A DNA stretch of 64,000 nucleotides from Paenibacillus glycinis (GCF_009909185.1 NZ_JAAAMV010000003.1:248001-312000); one strand, 5' to 3'. Numbered from the stretch's first letter, positions 54,082 through 63,393 are shown. Program-made: numbers and translations. Notes: a model not told the origin generated them from the sequence alone.

Positions 54082-54954
54082 TTATCCCTTCACGCCGCCC
54101 ATGTGAAGCCCGCGGATGATGAACCGCTGGAACAGCAGGAACACGACGATCGGCGGCAGCATGACCATCGTCAGCATGGCGAACTTCACGTTCGTGTCGA
54201 GCCTGCGCACGTTGATGACGTAATTGTAGATCGCGGTCGCGAGCGGCCGCGTCTTGTCGGTATGCATGACCAGGGACGGCCAGAACCAGTCGTTCCACGC
54301 GGTGGAGAACACGAAGATCGCGAGCGTCGAGAAGATCGGCACCGACAGCGGCAGCGCGATGCGCGCGAACAGCCGGAGATCGGACGCGCCGTCGATGCGG
54401 CCCGCTTCGAACAGCTCGTGGCTGATGCCGTCGAAGAAGTTCTTTAGCAGCAGCAGGAAGAACGCGTTGGCGCCGGCCGGCAGCCAGAAGGCCTGAAACG
54501 TATTGAGCATGCCGAGATCCTTCAAGTTCACGAAGTTCGGCACGATATACGTCGTCGGCGGAATGAACAGGGCCGCCAGGAAGAAGAAGTTGATGGCCCT
54601 GCCGTACGGGATGTTGAGCCGCGACAGGCTGAAGGCGGCGAGGCCGAGCACGACGACGGTCACGACCATGTTGCCGCCGAAGATAATGAGGGTGTTGCGG
54701 AAGAACAGCGGCAGCTCGATGTAGTTCCAGCCTTTCTTGAACGTGTCGAACGTCCAATGCTGGGGCAGGAAATGCGGCGGGAAGGAGTTGACCTCCACGT
54801 TGGATTTCAGGCTGTTGAACAAGGTTACGAGAATCGGATACAGCATCGACGCGACCATGGCGACGATGACGAGCAGCATGATGGCATATGCGATCCGGTT
54901 CGGCGTTTTCTGCAAATCGTAGCGGGATAATATTCCGCGGTCGGCGCTCTTCAT
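54082..54954 (-). CDS. Sugar ABC transporter permease, MalG-type
   Basis: A 290-residue CUT1 permease with six membrane segments. The EAA loop reads FEAGRIDGASDLRLFARIAL with PLSVPIFSTL, the ATPase contact. The start follows the stop of the MalF-type gene after one base, so translation is coupled. A 130-base gap separates it from the binding-protein gene. Confidence 0.93.
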   Translation of the reverse strand: MKSADRGILSRYDLQKTPNRIAYAIMLLVIVAMVASMLYPILVTLFNSLKSNVEVNSFPPHFLPQHWTFDTFKKGWNYIELPLFFRNTLIIFGGNMVVTVVVLGLAAFSLSRLNIPYGRAINFFFLAALFIPPTTYIVPNFVNLKDLGMLNTFQAFWLPAGANAFFLLLLKNFFDGISHELFEAGRIDGASDLRLFARIALPLSVPIFSTLAIFVFSTAWNDWFWPSLVMHTDKTRPLATAIYNYVINVRRLDTNVKFAMLTMVMLPPIVVFLLFQRFIIRGLHMGGVKG

Positions 54955-54955
54955 C

Positions 54956-55828
54956 CTAATTCACCTCTCTGCTCGAAAGTCTATGCTGCAGCACCGCAAG
55001 CCCGCCGAGCACGAGGAACATCAGCACGCCGAGCGACGAAGCCGCCCCGTAGTCGAGCCGCGTGAACGCGTATTTGACGATCAGCAGCGCGTAGGTCAGC
55101 GTCGCCTGGTTGGGCCCGCCGTCGAGCATCGCCATTTGGGATTGGTAGCCTTGCGAAGTCGAGATGAGCTGCAGGACGAACAGCAGCACGATGATGTTGC
55201 GGATGAACGGCAGGGTGATGTGGCGGATGCGCTTCCATACGCCGGCGCCGTCGATCTCCGCGGCTTCGTACAGGTCGCGCGGGATGCTGAGCACGGCCGC
55301 GAGGTAGATCAGCATGGCCGCGCCGAACTGCTGCCATGTCTCCATGAAGACGAGCGAGATCATGGACCAATTCGTATCCGTCATGAAGGAGACGGGATCC
55401 GTGCCGAAGCTCGTGATGGACGCGTTGATCGGACCGACCGGATCGTAGAGCCAGCGCCACAGGCCGTACAGGACCACGACGGGAATGACGTTCGGCAGGT
55501 AGGCGGCCACGCGGACGAAGCCCTGGAACCGCTTCAGCTCGGAGATGGAGATCGCGAACACGATCGGTACCCAGAAGCCGATCACGAGGCACAGGAACAT
55601 GTAGTACAGCGTGTTCTTCGTGGCGGTCCATACGTCCGGATCATGGAGAACCGTGCGGTAATTGCCGAACCCCGCGAACGAATTGCCTTTGACGAAATCG
55701 ATGTGGTAAAAGCTGTACACGAATCCTTTGACGATCGGCATCCACAGAAACAGCAGGAAGATGACGACCGCCGGCACAATGAACAAATAACCCCAAATAT
55801 GTTTTCTAAGTCGCGCGGTTATACGCAT
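54956..55828 (-). CDS. Sugar ABC transporter permease, MalF-type
   Basis: A 290-residue CUT1 permease with six membrane segments; the EAA loop reads LYEAAEIDGAGVWKRIRHIT with LPFIRNII. N-terminal HIWGYLFIVPAVVIFLLFLW is typical. It is the first gene of the operon permease-permease-binding protein-DUF6259-like protein and lies downstream, on the same strand, of the YesMN-type two-component genes that may control it. Confidence 0.93.
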   Translation of the reverse strand: MRITARLRKHIWGYLFIVPAVVIFLLFLWMPIVKGFVYSFYHIDFVKGNSFAGFGNYRTVLHDPDVWTATKNTLYYMFLCLVIGFWVPIVFAISISELKRFQGFVRVAAYLPNVIPVVVLYGLWRWLYDPVGPINASITSFGTDPVSFMTDTNWSMISLVFMETWQQFGAAMLIYLAAVLSIPRDLYEAAEIDGAGVWKRIRHITLPFIRNIIVLLFVLQLISTSQGYQSQMAMLDGGPNQATLTYALLIVKYAFTRLDYGAASSLGVLMFLVLGGLAVLQHRLSSREVN

Positions 55829-56392
55829 AGCGTCCCCTCTCTCATGCTCGTTCCTCGAAGCTCCGGCTCCGCCGCCTGCGCGGACGGCGGTCGCCGGTTC
55901 TTCGCTTCCTCTTCATTCTAGAGTCGGAGGCCCGGACTGAACATGTGCAGTTCTATGGGGATCATAGGCGATATTACTTCATGCGGCGGCTGCGAAGCCT
56001 CCCCCTAAATGATAACCGATCAGGCACGCCTCTGAGTAGGCTCAGGGATTGGTTGGCTGCCGGAACGCCCGAATCCGGCAACGAACGCGACAACCTCGCG
56101 TTGGCCGCGGCGAATCGGGCTTCCCGCGCACGAAAAAAAGCCGCGAATCCGCGGCTTCTTCGTCAAGGCTATGATGGAAAGTGCGGCATGCAGGCGGCGG
56201 CCGCGAACAGCCGGGGCGGCGTTCGGCGAGCGGCTCCGAATAAGCAATGCCGCGTGCGGGCAGCCGCTTCGAACAAGCCTGCGGGCAGCGACTGCGAACA
56301 ACCGGCCTGTCGTTCTTGCCGACTCGACGCCTATCAGGCGATTACAACTTGACCGCCTGTCCCGTCCGGGCGGACAGATTGGAAGCTTCCGT
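55829..56392. other. Intergenic region upstream of the sugar ABC operon
   Basis: About 560 bases containing the terminator of the phosphotransferase gene (56131-56158) and, to its left, the promoter region of the ABC operon. Open frames in it are Arg/Ala-rich with no plausible starts. Imperfect repeats of a CGGGCAGCG-like type occur around 56200-56290 without evident function. Confidence 0.45.
56131..56158 (-). terminator. Intrinsic terminator downstream of the phosphotransferase gene
   Basis: AAGCCGCG / CGCGGCTT with a four-base loop is followed on the minus strand by seven T. It is 235 bases after the stop codon. Confidence 0.75.
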
Positions 56393-57304
56393 TCAAAGGT
56401 ACGCGGACACCTGATCGGCGTTCCGCCTCATGTCCGCCGGGCGTTCCCGAAACGCGCAGTACGCGACATGGTCCAGCCCGATATGGATGAGGTAACAGCG
56501 CAGCCGCTCCTCGAACCGCTCGGGCGGTCCGCCCCGCCGTTCCCAGTGGCGCTCCAGCATCTCCCGCAGGTCGATCGCCTGCCACTGCGGATACCAGGGC
56601 CACCAATACAGAAACCACGCTTGATCGTAGAGCGGGTCGCCGTAGAACGCGTTGCCCCAATCGAACACGCCGCTCAGCTTTCCTTCGTGCACCAGCACGT
56701 TGCGGTTCAGGAGATCCATATGGACGATTCCCCTGCATTCCGGCAGATGCGGAACGAGCCGGCGCAGCTTCGCGACGCCGGCGTCGAAGATGCGCGCCTC
56801 GCGCGGCGAGGCGTCCAGCTTTTCGCGCCAGCCCGCAAGGCGCTCTCTCGGCCCGGCGATCGACAACAGCTCCTCCGCCCAGCTCGGGCCCGTGCCTGCC
56901 GGGCGCCACAGTCCAACGTCCCGCGCAGCCGCGAGATCGCGCTTCTGAAGCTCGCCGAGCGCGCCGAACAATTGCGGAAGAACCCGCCGAAGCTCCGGTT
57001 CGTCAAGCTCGTCGAGATGCTTCTCGCCCTGCACGCGCTCCGAGACCGCGAAGAATCCGCTCTCCGTCTCCCCCACCTCGATCACCGCCGGGATCGGCAG
57101 CTCCGCCGAGGCATACGCGCCCATGACGCGGTCCTTCTCGAAATCGTCCCGATGCGCCCCGAAACGGATCACCCTGTCCCGGCCATCGAGCAAGAACGAA
57201 TACGCCCTCGACCAATCGCCCGATCCGAGCGGCGCAAGATTTCGGGCGCGTTCTCCGAAACGGTCCTTCACGAATCGGTTCGCTAGTTCCACATGATCTT
57301 CCAC
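56393..57304 (-). CDS. APH-family phosphotransferase
   Basis: A 303-residue protein-kinase-like small-molecule phosphotransferase. The catalytic loop is HMDLLNRNVLV (His195, Asp197, Asn202) and the magnesium-binding Asp215 is in GVFDWGNAFYGDP. The N-lobe has LAPLGSGDWSRAYSFLLDGR. The start is a GTG seven bases after AGGAGG. Family members phosphorylate aminoglycosides, macrolides, choline, homoserine or fructosamines; the substrate here is not predictable and a resistance role should not be assumed. Confidence 0.85.
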   Translation of the reverse strand: MEDHVELANRFVKDRFGERARNLAPLGSGDWSRAYSFLLDGRDRVIRFGAHRDDFEKDRVMGAYASAELPIPAVIEVGETESGFFAVSERVQGEKHLDELDEPELRRVLPQLFGALGELQKRDLAAARDVGLWRPAGTGPSWAEELLSIAGPRERLAGWREKLDASPREARIFDAGVAKLRRLVPHLPECRGIVHMDLLNRNVLVHEGKLSGVFDWGNAFYGDPLYDQAWFLYWWPWYPQWQAIDLREMLERHWERRGGPPERFEERLRCYLIHIGLDHVAYCAFRERPADMRRNADQVSAYL

Positions 57305-57442
57305 CGCGGTTCCTCCTCGCATGCCATGATACCTTGCTTCCCCATATTACCCCAGATTCGCGGGAAAGCGCGTGCCGCGATGACCTTCCTTGCCGTTGTC
57401 CCGATAGCCGCGCATTCCCGCAGACCCGGCTGCACCCGCTTG

Positions 57443-58735
57443 CTATTTTTTCAGCTCCGTCGGGCTCATGCCGAAATATTTTTTGAAAATCTTGCTGAAA
57501 TGCTCCGGCGATTCGTAGCCGACGCGCTCGGCGATCTCGTAGCGGCGCAGATCGGTGTTCAGGATCAGCCTGCGGCTTTCTTCCATCCGCAGCTTGATGA
57601 CGTATTCCCACAGATTATGGCCGGTGTCCTTCTTGAACAGGTAACTGAGATAATTCGGACTGACGTGATTTTTCTGCGCGACCTCGTGGAGCGTAAGCCC
57701 CTTCTGCGCGTAATGCATGTCGATGTACGCCTTCGCTTTCTCGACGATCAGGTTGTTGCGCGCGGTCATTTCTTCCTCGGTCGGCTCCTGCGCGTACCGG
57801 CTCCAGTTGAAATCCCCGTAGTAGAACACGCCGAGCTCCTTGCGTTCCTCGTTCCACCGGATCGCCTTGGCCGCCTGGACGCCGAGCTCGCCGATGAACG
57901 CCGCGCCCCGCAAAATCTGGCTGATGCCGACGACGCACGGCAGGCGCAAATATTTCATTATATTCGAATGCAGGCTGCGGCCCAGCATATCGAGCTGATT
58001 GATTTTGCTCGTGCCGTTCTCCTCGTAACGCGCATCGCTCCACTGGATGATGATGCTGACGGCATCGTCGTCCGTGTAGAAGGCCACCGGCCCCCACTCC
58101 TGATCCAGCAGCTCCATGGCGATATTGAGCGCGGCATATTGCAGCAGGTCGGACGATCCGCTAAGCTGCACGCGGAAGACCGAATAATACGGTCCGGGCA
58201 GAAACGTTGCGAAGCGGGCCGCCAGCGCGGAGACCGTGGATTCGGCGGACGCGGAATCGCCAAACAGCTTGTTCAGCAGCGCGGTCCGCTCCGAGATCGG
58301 CTGCTCCAGCCGAAACTGCTCGCGGAAGCCGGCCAGCGTCTCGTCCTGCGACGGGACGAGCTTGTTCACGCTCAGCAGCACGTTGCGCACGGAATCGAGA
58401 AACTGGTCGCCGTTCAACGGCTTGATGAGATAATCCTTCGCGCCGAGCCGGATCGCGAGTTGCGCGTATTGAAACGTCTCGTGGGCGGAGATGACGATGG
58501 CCTGCAGCCACGGCTTGATCAATTTGGCTTGGTGCATGAGCTCGATGCCGCTCATCTCGCCCATCTGGATGTCGGTCACGAGCAGATCGATATCCTCCAT
58601 GCGCAAATAATCCATCGCCTCGTAACCGTTGTGCGCCGTGAACAGCTGCGAGATCGCCAGCCCCGAGGATCCGAGCAAGTTGCATAAGCCTTTGCAAATC
58701 AGCGGTTCGTCGTCGACGACCAGGATGTTGTACAT
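57443..58735 (-). CDS. Response regulator with AraC-type output domain (YesN-like)
   Basis: A 430-residue regulator. The receiver domain (1-120) has the acidic pair in VVDDEP, phospho-acceptor Asp55 in LLVTDIQMGEMSG, and Lys in DYLIKPLNGDQF. A variable middle domain follows, and the C-terminal ~100 residues are the AraC DNA-binding domain (LTLHEVAQKNHVSPNYLSYL, YEIAERVGYESPEHFSKIFK). Start at ATG 58735 with AGGGGG upstream. It follows the sensor kinase gene in an operon; such pairs usually control neighbouring glycan-uptake genes. Confidence 0.93.
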   Translation of the reverse strand: MYNILVVDDEPLICKGLCNLLGSSGLAISQLFTAHNGYEAMDYLRMEDIDLLVTDIQMGEMSGIELMHQAKLIKPWLQAIVISAHETFQYAQLAIRLGAKDYLIKPLNGDQFLDSVRNVLLSVNKLVPSQDETLAGFREQFRLEQPISERTALLNKLFGDSASAESTVSALAARFATFLPGPYYSVFRVQLSGSSDLLQYAALNIAMELLDQEWGPVAFYTDDDAVSIIIQWSDARYEENGTSKINQLDMLGRSLHSNIMKYLRLPCVVGISQILRGAAFIGELGVQAAKAIRWNEERKELGVFYYGDFNWSRYAQEPTEEEMTARNNLIVEKAKAYIDMHYAQKGLTLHEVAQKNHVSPNYLSYLFKKDTGHNLWEYVIKLRMEESRRLILNTDLRRYEIAERVGYESPEHFSKIFKKYFGMSPTELKK

Positions 58736-58829
58736 GCTGAAGCCCCCTAAATAAAAATGCTTGATAAACTCGGTGAAACGTACGTGACCTGCGGTCACTT
58801 CCTCACCTATTCAAAAAGAGACTTCAACT

Positions 58830-60656
58830 TCAAGCATTCGACGCACCCGTCTCCGCCTGCAGCTCCTGCTCCTGCATGCGCGGCAGGACGATGATCGCGC
58901 TCGTGCCGTGGCCCTCCCGCTTCTCGTAATGAATGCCGTAGCTCTTGCCGAAATGCAGCCGGATCCGCTGGTGCAGATTGCGGATGCCGTAGCCGATCGA
59001 CGGGTTGCCCTTCTCCTCGTTCAGGAGCCGGTGAATGGCATCGAAATCGACCTTTTTGTAGCCGTTGTCCTCGACGCGGATCATGACCTTGTCGCCGTCC
59101 AGGAGGGAAGCGGAGATCATGATCTCGCCGTCCTCGCCCATATGCCGCACGCCGTGGATGATGGCATTCTCGATCAGCGGCTGCAGGGTGATTTTCGGAA
59201 TCAAGTTGTCGCGCAGCTCTTCCGGCACGTGCCAGCCGACCGCGAACCCGTACTCGTAACGCTTCGACTGCAGGCTGATATAAGCCTTCGCATGCTCCAT
59301 CTCCTCCTCCAGCGCGATCAGCTCGCGCCCGCGGCTCAGGCTGATCTTCATGAGCTTCGACAGCTCCTTGATCATCTCCGCGGACTCGGAGTTGCCTTCG
59401 AGCGAACTCTTCCAATAAATGCTCTCGAGCGTGTTGTAGAGCAGATGCGGGTTAATCTGCTGATAGAGCAGCTGCAGCTGCGATTCCTTTTCCTTGATCT
59501 CGCTTTGGTATTTGTAATGGATCAGCACGTTCAGCCGCCTGGCCATGTCGTAGAGCGCGGAGATCAGCTGGCCGACCTCGTCCTTGCGTCCTTTGCCGGG
59601 CGTTTCCGGCACGCGCTTGCCCGGTTCGTAGGAACGGACGAAATGCGCCAGCCTCGTAAGCGGATTCATGAGCGACTGCCAAAAGTACAGCATAATGATG
59701 ATGCCGAGGAGTATATAGACGACGGAAATCAGCTGGATGACGCGTTTCAGTTCGTTCTGCTGCAGCAGCAGGGACTGGACCGGGATTTTATAGACGAGCT
59801 TCTGCCCGAGCAGACGGTTATCGTTGATGACATAGATGAATTCCGGCGTGATGAGGTTGATCATGCCGTCCGGGCTCGCCTTCATCGTCGCCGCCTCCGG
59901 CGGCAGCTGGAGCACGGAGCCGATCAAGCTCGGCGTGGTCGCGGTGAGGACCCGGTTATGGCCGTCGGTGAAGTAAATCTGGCCGTCCGGGAGCGAGACG
60001 CCCCCGAGCGATTCTCCGATCTTCTTATCCATCTTCGTCGCGACCAGGACGCCGATGACGCCGTAATCGCTGATATTCGAGACGGAGCGGATGTACGCCA
60101 GCGTCGTCTGGGTGGAGAAGCCGATATTCGTGCGGATCAGCTTCATATAGCCGTCGCCCTTCTTGGATACCGCCTCGTCGAACCATTCCGGCTTGTCGTT
60201 GTCCTGAAAGAAGTAAACGCCGGTCTGGGTCATCGGGATTTTGGGCGCGAAGTCGTAATAATTGCCCGGATCGTAGACATAAAGGCTGTAATAGACCGCT
60301 TCCCCGCCGTTGACGCCGATGGAATACCCCGCGATAAGCTTGTCGAGCTTGGAGTACTCCTGCACGCGATCGAACACGGAATCCTTGGGATTCGGAATGA
60401 GCTGCTGCGTCAGCGGATTCTGGATGATCGTCGTCGTGATCTTGGTGACGGTGTCGATATCCCGATTGAGCAGCGTGACGTTCTGCTTGTTGAGCTCCGC
60501 GTACGCATTGGTCACGTGGTTCTTCAGGATCTGCTCCGCCCTCGTGTTGCCGTACCACTGCAGGAGCAGGATCGGGCAGACCATGACGATGAAGAGCAGA
60601 ATGATTTGTTGTTTGACGTTCATCCGCGTCAGCGGGTTGGTCATCGTGCGCGCCAT
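58830..60656 (-). CDS. Sensor histidine kinase (YesM-like)
   Basis: A 608-residue membrane kinase: membrane segments at about 13-32 and 300-322 flank an extracytoplasmic dCache-like sensor; a HAMP domain follows, then the HisKA_7TM/His_kinase domain with His404 in QQINPHLLYNTLESIYW and a GHKL ATPase domain (VEDNGYKKVD, NPSIGYGIRNLHQRIRLHFG). The cognate regulator is the next gene, 94 bases downstream. The signal is probably a sugar or oligosaccharide. Confidence 0.93.
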   Translation of the reverse strand: MARTMTNPLTRMNVKQQIILLFIVMVCPILLLQWYGNTRAEQILKNHVTNAYAELNKQNVTLLNRDIDTVTKITTTIIQNPLTQQLIPNPKDSVFDRVQEYSKLDKLIAGYSIGVNGGEAVYYSLYVYDPGNYYDFAPKIPMTQTGVYFFQDNDKPEWFDEAVSKKGDGYMKLIRTNIGFSTQTTLAYIRSVSNISDYGVIGVLVATKMDKKIGESLGGVSLPDGQIYFTDGHNRVLTATTPSLIGSVLQLPPEAATMKASPDGMINLITPEFIYVINDNRLLGQKLVYKIPVQSLLLQQNELKRVIQLISVVYILLGIIIMLYFWQSLMNPLTRLAHFVRSYEPGKRVPETPGKGRKDEVGQLISALYDMARRLNVLIHYKYQSEIKEKESQLQLLYQQINPHLLYNTLESIYWKSSLEGNSESAEMIKELSKLMKISLSRGRELIALEEEMEHAKAYISLQSKRYEYGFAVGWHVPEELRDNLIPKITLQPLIENAIIHGVRHMGEDGEIMISASLLDGDKVMIRVEDNGYKKVDFDAIHRLLNEEKGNPSIGYGIRNLHQRIRLHFGKSYGIHYEKREGHGTSAIIVLPRMQEQELQAETGASNA

Positions 60657-60927
60657 GTCCCCCGTCTCTCCTTTGCTCGTATGGCTAAGATAGCAGATCG
60701 TGCGGTTAAAACGTATGCCTATTCTTACCGAAATGATGCGCGCTTCTATCGAATGCCGGCGCTATACTTTGTCTCAGCAGGTATACCGCAGTACATTACA
60801 TAACCCTATTTTCAGTACTTTTCATTCCTCGGCGCATGCAGCATAATGAGCGCTAGAGCTTTGGTACCCGGGATCCAATCGATACCAAGCTCGCGTTTAA
60901 TTTCAAGATACCATATCGGAGGGCCTT

Positions 60928-61905
60928 ATGACGAAACCAATTCCATTGCAAAAACGCGGCATTCCCGCGAGCCAGCTCGTGCTGGGCTGCATGCGCTTCG
61001 GCGGCGACTGGAACGCCGCGTCGGCGATTACCGCGGAGCATTATAAAGAAGGGCACGAGGCGCTGGACGCCGCGCTCGAGATCGGCATCAACATGTTCGA
61101 CCATGCGGACATCTACGCGGCGGGCAAGGCGGAACGCGTCTTCGGCCAGGTACTGAAGGAACGCCCGGCGCTGCGCGAGAACATTATCCTGCAATCCAAA
61201 TGCGGCATTCGTTTCCCGGACGAATCCGGCCCGCACCGCTTCGATTTCACCGAAGGGCATATCCTGCGCAGCGTCGACGGCATCCTGGAGCGCCTCGGCA
61301 CGGAGTACCTCGACATCCTGCTGCTCCACCGTCCGGATCCGCTCGTCGATCCCGAAGACGTGGCAAGCGCGATCCGGCAGCTGAAGGCCTCCGGCAAAGT
61401 GCGCCATTTCGGCGTATCCAACATGAGCCAAGGACAGATTCGCCTGCTGTCCGCCTACAGCGACGAGCCGTTCATCGTCAATCAGCTGGAGATGAGCCTG
61501 CGCAAGCACGGCTTCCTCGACACGGCGATCAGCGTCAACCAGGAGGCGGCTCGCGACAACGTGTTCCCGGAAGGCGCGATGGAATACATGCGCCTCGAAA
61601 ACATCCAGCTGCAGTCGTGGGGTCCGCTCGCGCAGGGCGTCTACTCCGGCCGTTCGCTGGACGGCCAGAGCGAATCCGTGGCAGCCACGGCGAAGCTTGT
61701 CGCCGAGCTCGCCGAGCGGCTGGACACGACGACGGAAGCCGTCGTGCTGGCGTGGCTCATGAAGCACCCGGCCGGCATCCAGCCGGTCATCGGCACGATC
61801 AATCCCGAGCGCATCCGCGCCTGCAGGGACGCGGCGGATCTGCGCCTGTCGCGCGAGGATTGGTACCGGCTGTACACGGCAACGCTGGGACGGAATTTGC
61901 CGTAA
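60928..61905 (+). CDS. Aldo-keto reductase (YdhF-like)
   Basis: A 325-residue (beta/alpha)8 NADPH-dependent oxidoreductase. The catalytic tetrad is Asp58 and Tyr63 in MFDHADIYAAGKAE, Lys91 in ILQSKCGI and His134 in LLLHRPDP. The cofactor-binding end reads PVIGTINPERI. Closest in pattern to the YdhF group. Start at ATG with GGAGGG upstream; monocistronic with a terminator. Confidence 0.92.
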   Translation: MTKPIPLQKRGIPASQLVLGCMRFGGDWNAASAITAEHYKEGHEALDAALEIGINMFDHADIYAAGKAERVFGQVLKERPALRENIILQSKCGIRFPDESGPHRFDFTEGHILRSVDGILERLGTEYLDILLLHRPDPLVDPEDVASAIRQLKASGKVRHFGVSNMSQGQIRLLSAYSDEPFIVNQLEMSLRKHGFLDTAISVNQEAARDNVFPEGAMEYMRLENIQLQSWGPLAQGVYSGRSLDGQSESVAATAKLVAELAERLDTTTEAVVLAWLMKHPAGIQPVIGTINPERIRACRDAADLRLSREDWYRLYTATLGRNLP

Positions 61906-61925
61906 GCACGGCGGTGCCCAGCAAC

Positions 61926-61977
61926 AAAAAACCGGCAGGCCCGGAAGTTCGCTTCCAAGCCTGTCGGTTTTCCTTTT
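61926..61977. terminator. Terminator between convergent oxidoreductase genes
   Basis: AAAACCGGCAGGC pairs with GCCTGTCGGTTTT (61928-61940 with 61959-61971), with an inner GGAAG/CTTCC stem, followed by CCTTTTG on the plus strand and TTTTTTGTTGC on the minus strand. Confidence 0.8.
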
Positions 61978-61991
61978 GCCCGGCCGTTAGA

Positions 61992-62816
61992 TTATCCTTC
62001 TCCTTGCTCGCTGCCCAATAGGTCGTACAATAGACTGGACACTGGGACGGGCGAATCCGCTGATTGCGACATTTTTATGAAGATGCCCACATCTTTATAC
62101 GGGATATGGTTTTGCGTGAAGAGATGATCCTCCTTGTCGACGACCATCTGGCCGTATCTCTTATAGATCGGGCTGTTAAACAGCGTTTGGGTCAACATGT
62201 CGATCGCCGCTTTGGGATCGCCCCCGTTCTTCTCGACCATCGCGAGGCCTTCCCTGATCGTGTACACGGCCGAAGCGATCATGAAGTTTCCTACGAGCTT
62301 CACTTGATTCGCTGCGCCGACAGCCTCGCCGAAGTCGAAAATATTCGATCCTCCCATCGCCTCTACGATCGGTCTGACGCGTTCCTTGGCCATCCGCGGT
62401 CCTGCCATGGGAATGGAAAGTTGACGCGCGGCCGCGGCCTGCGGGACTCCGAAGATGGGCGCTTCCACCAAGGTACTGCCATGCTCGGCGTGAAGGGCGG
62501 CAAGCTTTATTGAGGTTTCGGGCGATACGGTGCTCATCGAGATATGAACGCCGCCCATGCCAAGCTTCTCTAGAAAACCATCGCTCGTGACGATGCTTTC
62601 CACGGCCGCGTCATCCCACAAAATAGTCGCCACGACTCCGCCGGCCGTTACGGCCTCGGCCGGTCGAGACGCCAGCCGTGCGCCCCGAGCCACCAAGGAT
62701 GCGGCTTTACTCGCCGTTCGGTTGTATACCGCAAGCGAATATCCGGCATGAAGGAGATTGGCCGCCATCGGCGACCCCAAATTGCCAAGCCCGATGAATC
62801 CGATCGTGTCATTCAT
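61992..62816 (-). CDS. NAD(P)-dependent oxidoreductase, 3-hydroxyisobutyrate dehydrogenase family
   Basis: A 274-residue beta-hydroxyacid dehydrogenase-type enzyme. The Rossmann motif is GFIGLGNLGSPMA (GxGxxG at 9-14), the cofactor loop YNRTASKA favours NADP, and the catalytic Lys173 lies in NQVKLVGNFM. The substrate-binding signature EAPIFGVPQAA departs from the usual DAPVSGG, so the substrate may be an aldehyde or imine rather than hydroxyisobutyrate. GGGAGGG precedes the start. A palindrome identical in plan to that before the MerR gene lies 37 bases upstream. Confidence 0.9.
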   Translation of the reverse strand: MNDTIGFIGLGNLGSPMAANLLHAGYSLAVYNRTASKAASLVARGARLASRPAEAVTAGGVVATILWDDAAVESIVTSDGFLEKLGMGGVHISMSTVSPETSIKLAALHAEHGSTLVEAPIFGVPQAAAARQLSIPMAGPRMAKERVRPIVEAMGGSNIFDFGEAVGAANQVKLVGNFMIASAVYTIREGLAMVEKNGGDPKAAIDMLTQTLFNSPIYKRYGQMVVDKEDHLFTQNHIPYKDVGIFIKMSQSADSPVPVSSLLYDLLGSEQGEG

Positions 62817-62852
62817 GACATGTATCCCTCCCAGGGAAAAGCTTATTCTCAG

Positions 62853-62874
62853 AACATGACGTAAACGTCATGTT
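62853..62874. promoter_or_regulatory. Palindromic MerR-type operator before the oxidoreductase gene
   Basis: A perfect 10-bp inverted repeat AACATGACGT-AA-ACGTCATGTT. It recurs, with one mismatch and TA at the centre, upstream of the neighbouring merR-type gene. Confidence 0.75.
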
Positions 62875-62888
62875 TGAACCAAAAAAAT

Positions 62889-63278
62889 TTAATGCTGCCC
62901 GTTTTCCTTCAACCAATGCTCGAAGCGTTCGATATTGGCCTCTAGCTCCACCCGGAAATGCTGTAAATCAACGATCTTACGGTCGGCTTCCGCTAAATGC
63001 CGCCGCAGGATGGCGAGGACCTTCCGTTTCGGCCGTACGCCGCTTTCATCGGTGAAATAGAGTTCAATCACGTCTCTTATTTCTTCCAGGCTCAGTCCGA
63101 GCTTCTTTAATTGGTCGATTTTCCGAAGTCGCGCAACCGACTCTTCGGTGTAGTAATGCTGACCGTTGCCTTCGCGCTCGCCCGAAGGCAGCAGTCCGAT
63201 GCTTTCGTAATAGCGAACCGTACGATGCGTTACCCCGGCTCGTTTGGTTAAATCGCCTATGCGCATGTGGTCTCTCAC
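62889..63278 (-). CDS. MerR-family transcriptional regulator
   Basis: A 129-residue regulator with the MerR winged helix-turn-helix (MRIGDLTKRAGVTHRTVRYY then ESIGLLPSGEREGNGQHYY) and a C-terminal dimerisation helix (about 78-125). There is no cysteine for metal sensing. The start chosen is the GTG at 63278 with GGAGG six bases upstream; an ATG four codons later is possible. A palindrome at its promoter matches one upstream of the oxidoreductase gene 73 bases downstream, indicating autoregulation and control of that gene. Confidence 0.9.
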   Translation of the reverse strand: MRDHMRIGDLTKRAGVTHRTVRYYESIGLLPSGEREGNGQHYYTEESVARLRKIDQLKKLGLSLEEIRDVIELYFTDESGVRPKRKVLAILRRHLAEADRKIVDLQHFRVELEANIERFEHWLKENGQH

Positions 63279-63291
63279 GGGTCGCCTCCAA

Positions 63292-63313
63292 AACGTGACG
63301 TTAACGTCATGTT
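63292..63313. promoter_or_regulatory. Palindromic MerR-type operator before the merR-type gene
   Basis: AACGTGACGT-TA-ACGTCATGTT, a 10-bp inverted repeat with one mismatch. It is the second copy of the palindrome at 62853-62874 and abuts the ribosome binding site of the merR-type gene. Confidence 0.75.
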
Positions 63314-63352
63314 CGTAGCTTATCATCTTCGTAGGCCATTGTAAAGGGCATA

Positions 63353-63393
63353 CGAAAAGCACCCCGTCAGCCGTTCGGCTGCTCGAGGTGCTC
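63353..63393 (-). terminator. Intrinsic terminator of ppaC
   Basis: AGCACC...CAGCC / GGCTG...GGTGCT forms a 15-bp stem with mismatches and a four-base loop, followed on the minus strand by TTTTCG, 33 bases after the ppaC stop. Confidence 0.75.

Noticed and set aside
55829-56392. Short frames in the gap upstream of the sugar ABC operon
   Set aside because: Arg/Ala-rich, no ribosome sites, interrupted by a terminator.
56393-57304. Antibiotic resistance gene call for the phosphotransferase
   Set aside because: The catalytic loop only shows the APH fold, which also includes sugar, choline and amino acid kinases; no feature points to an antibiotic.
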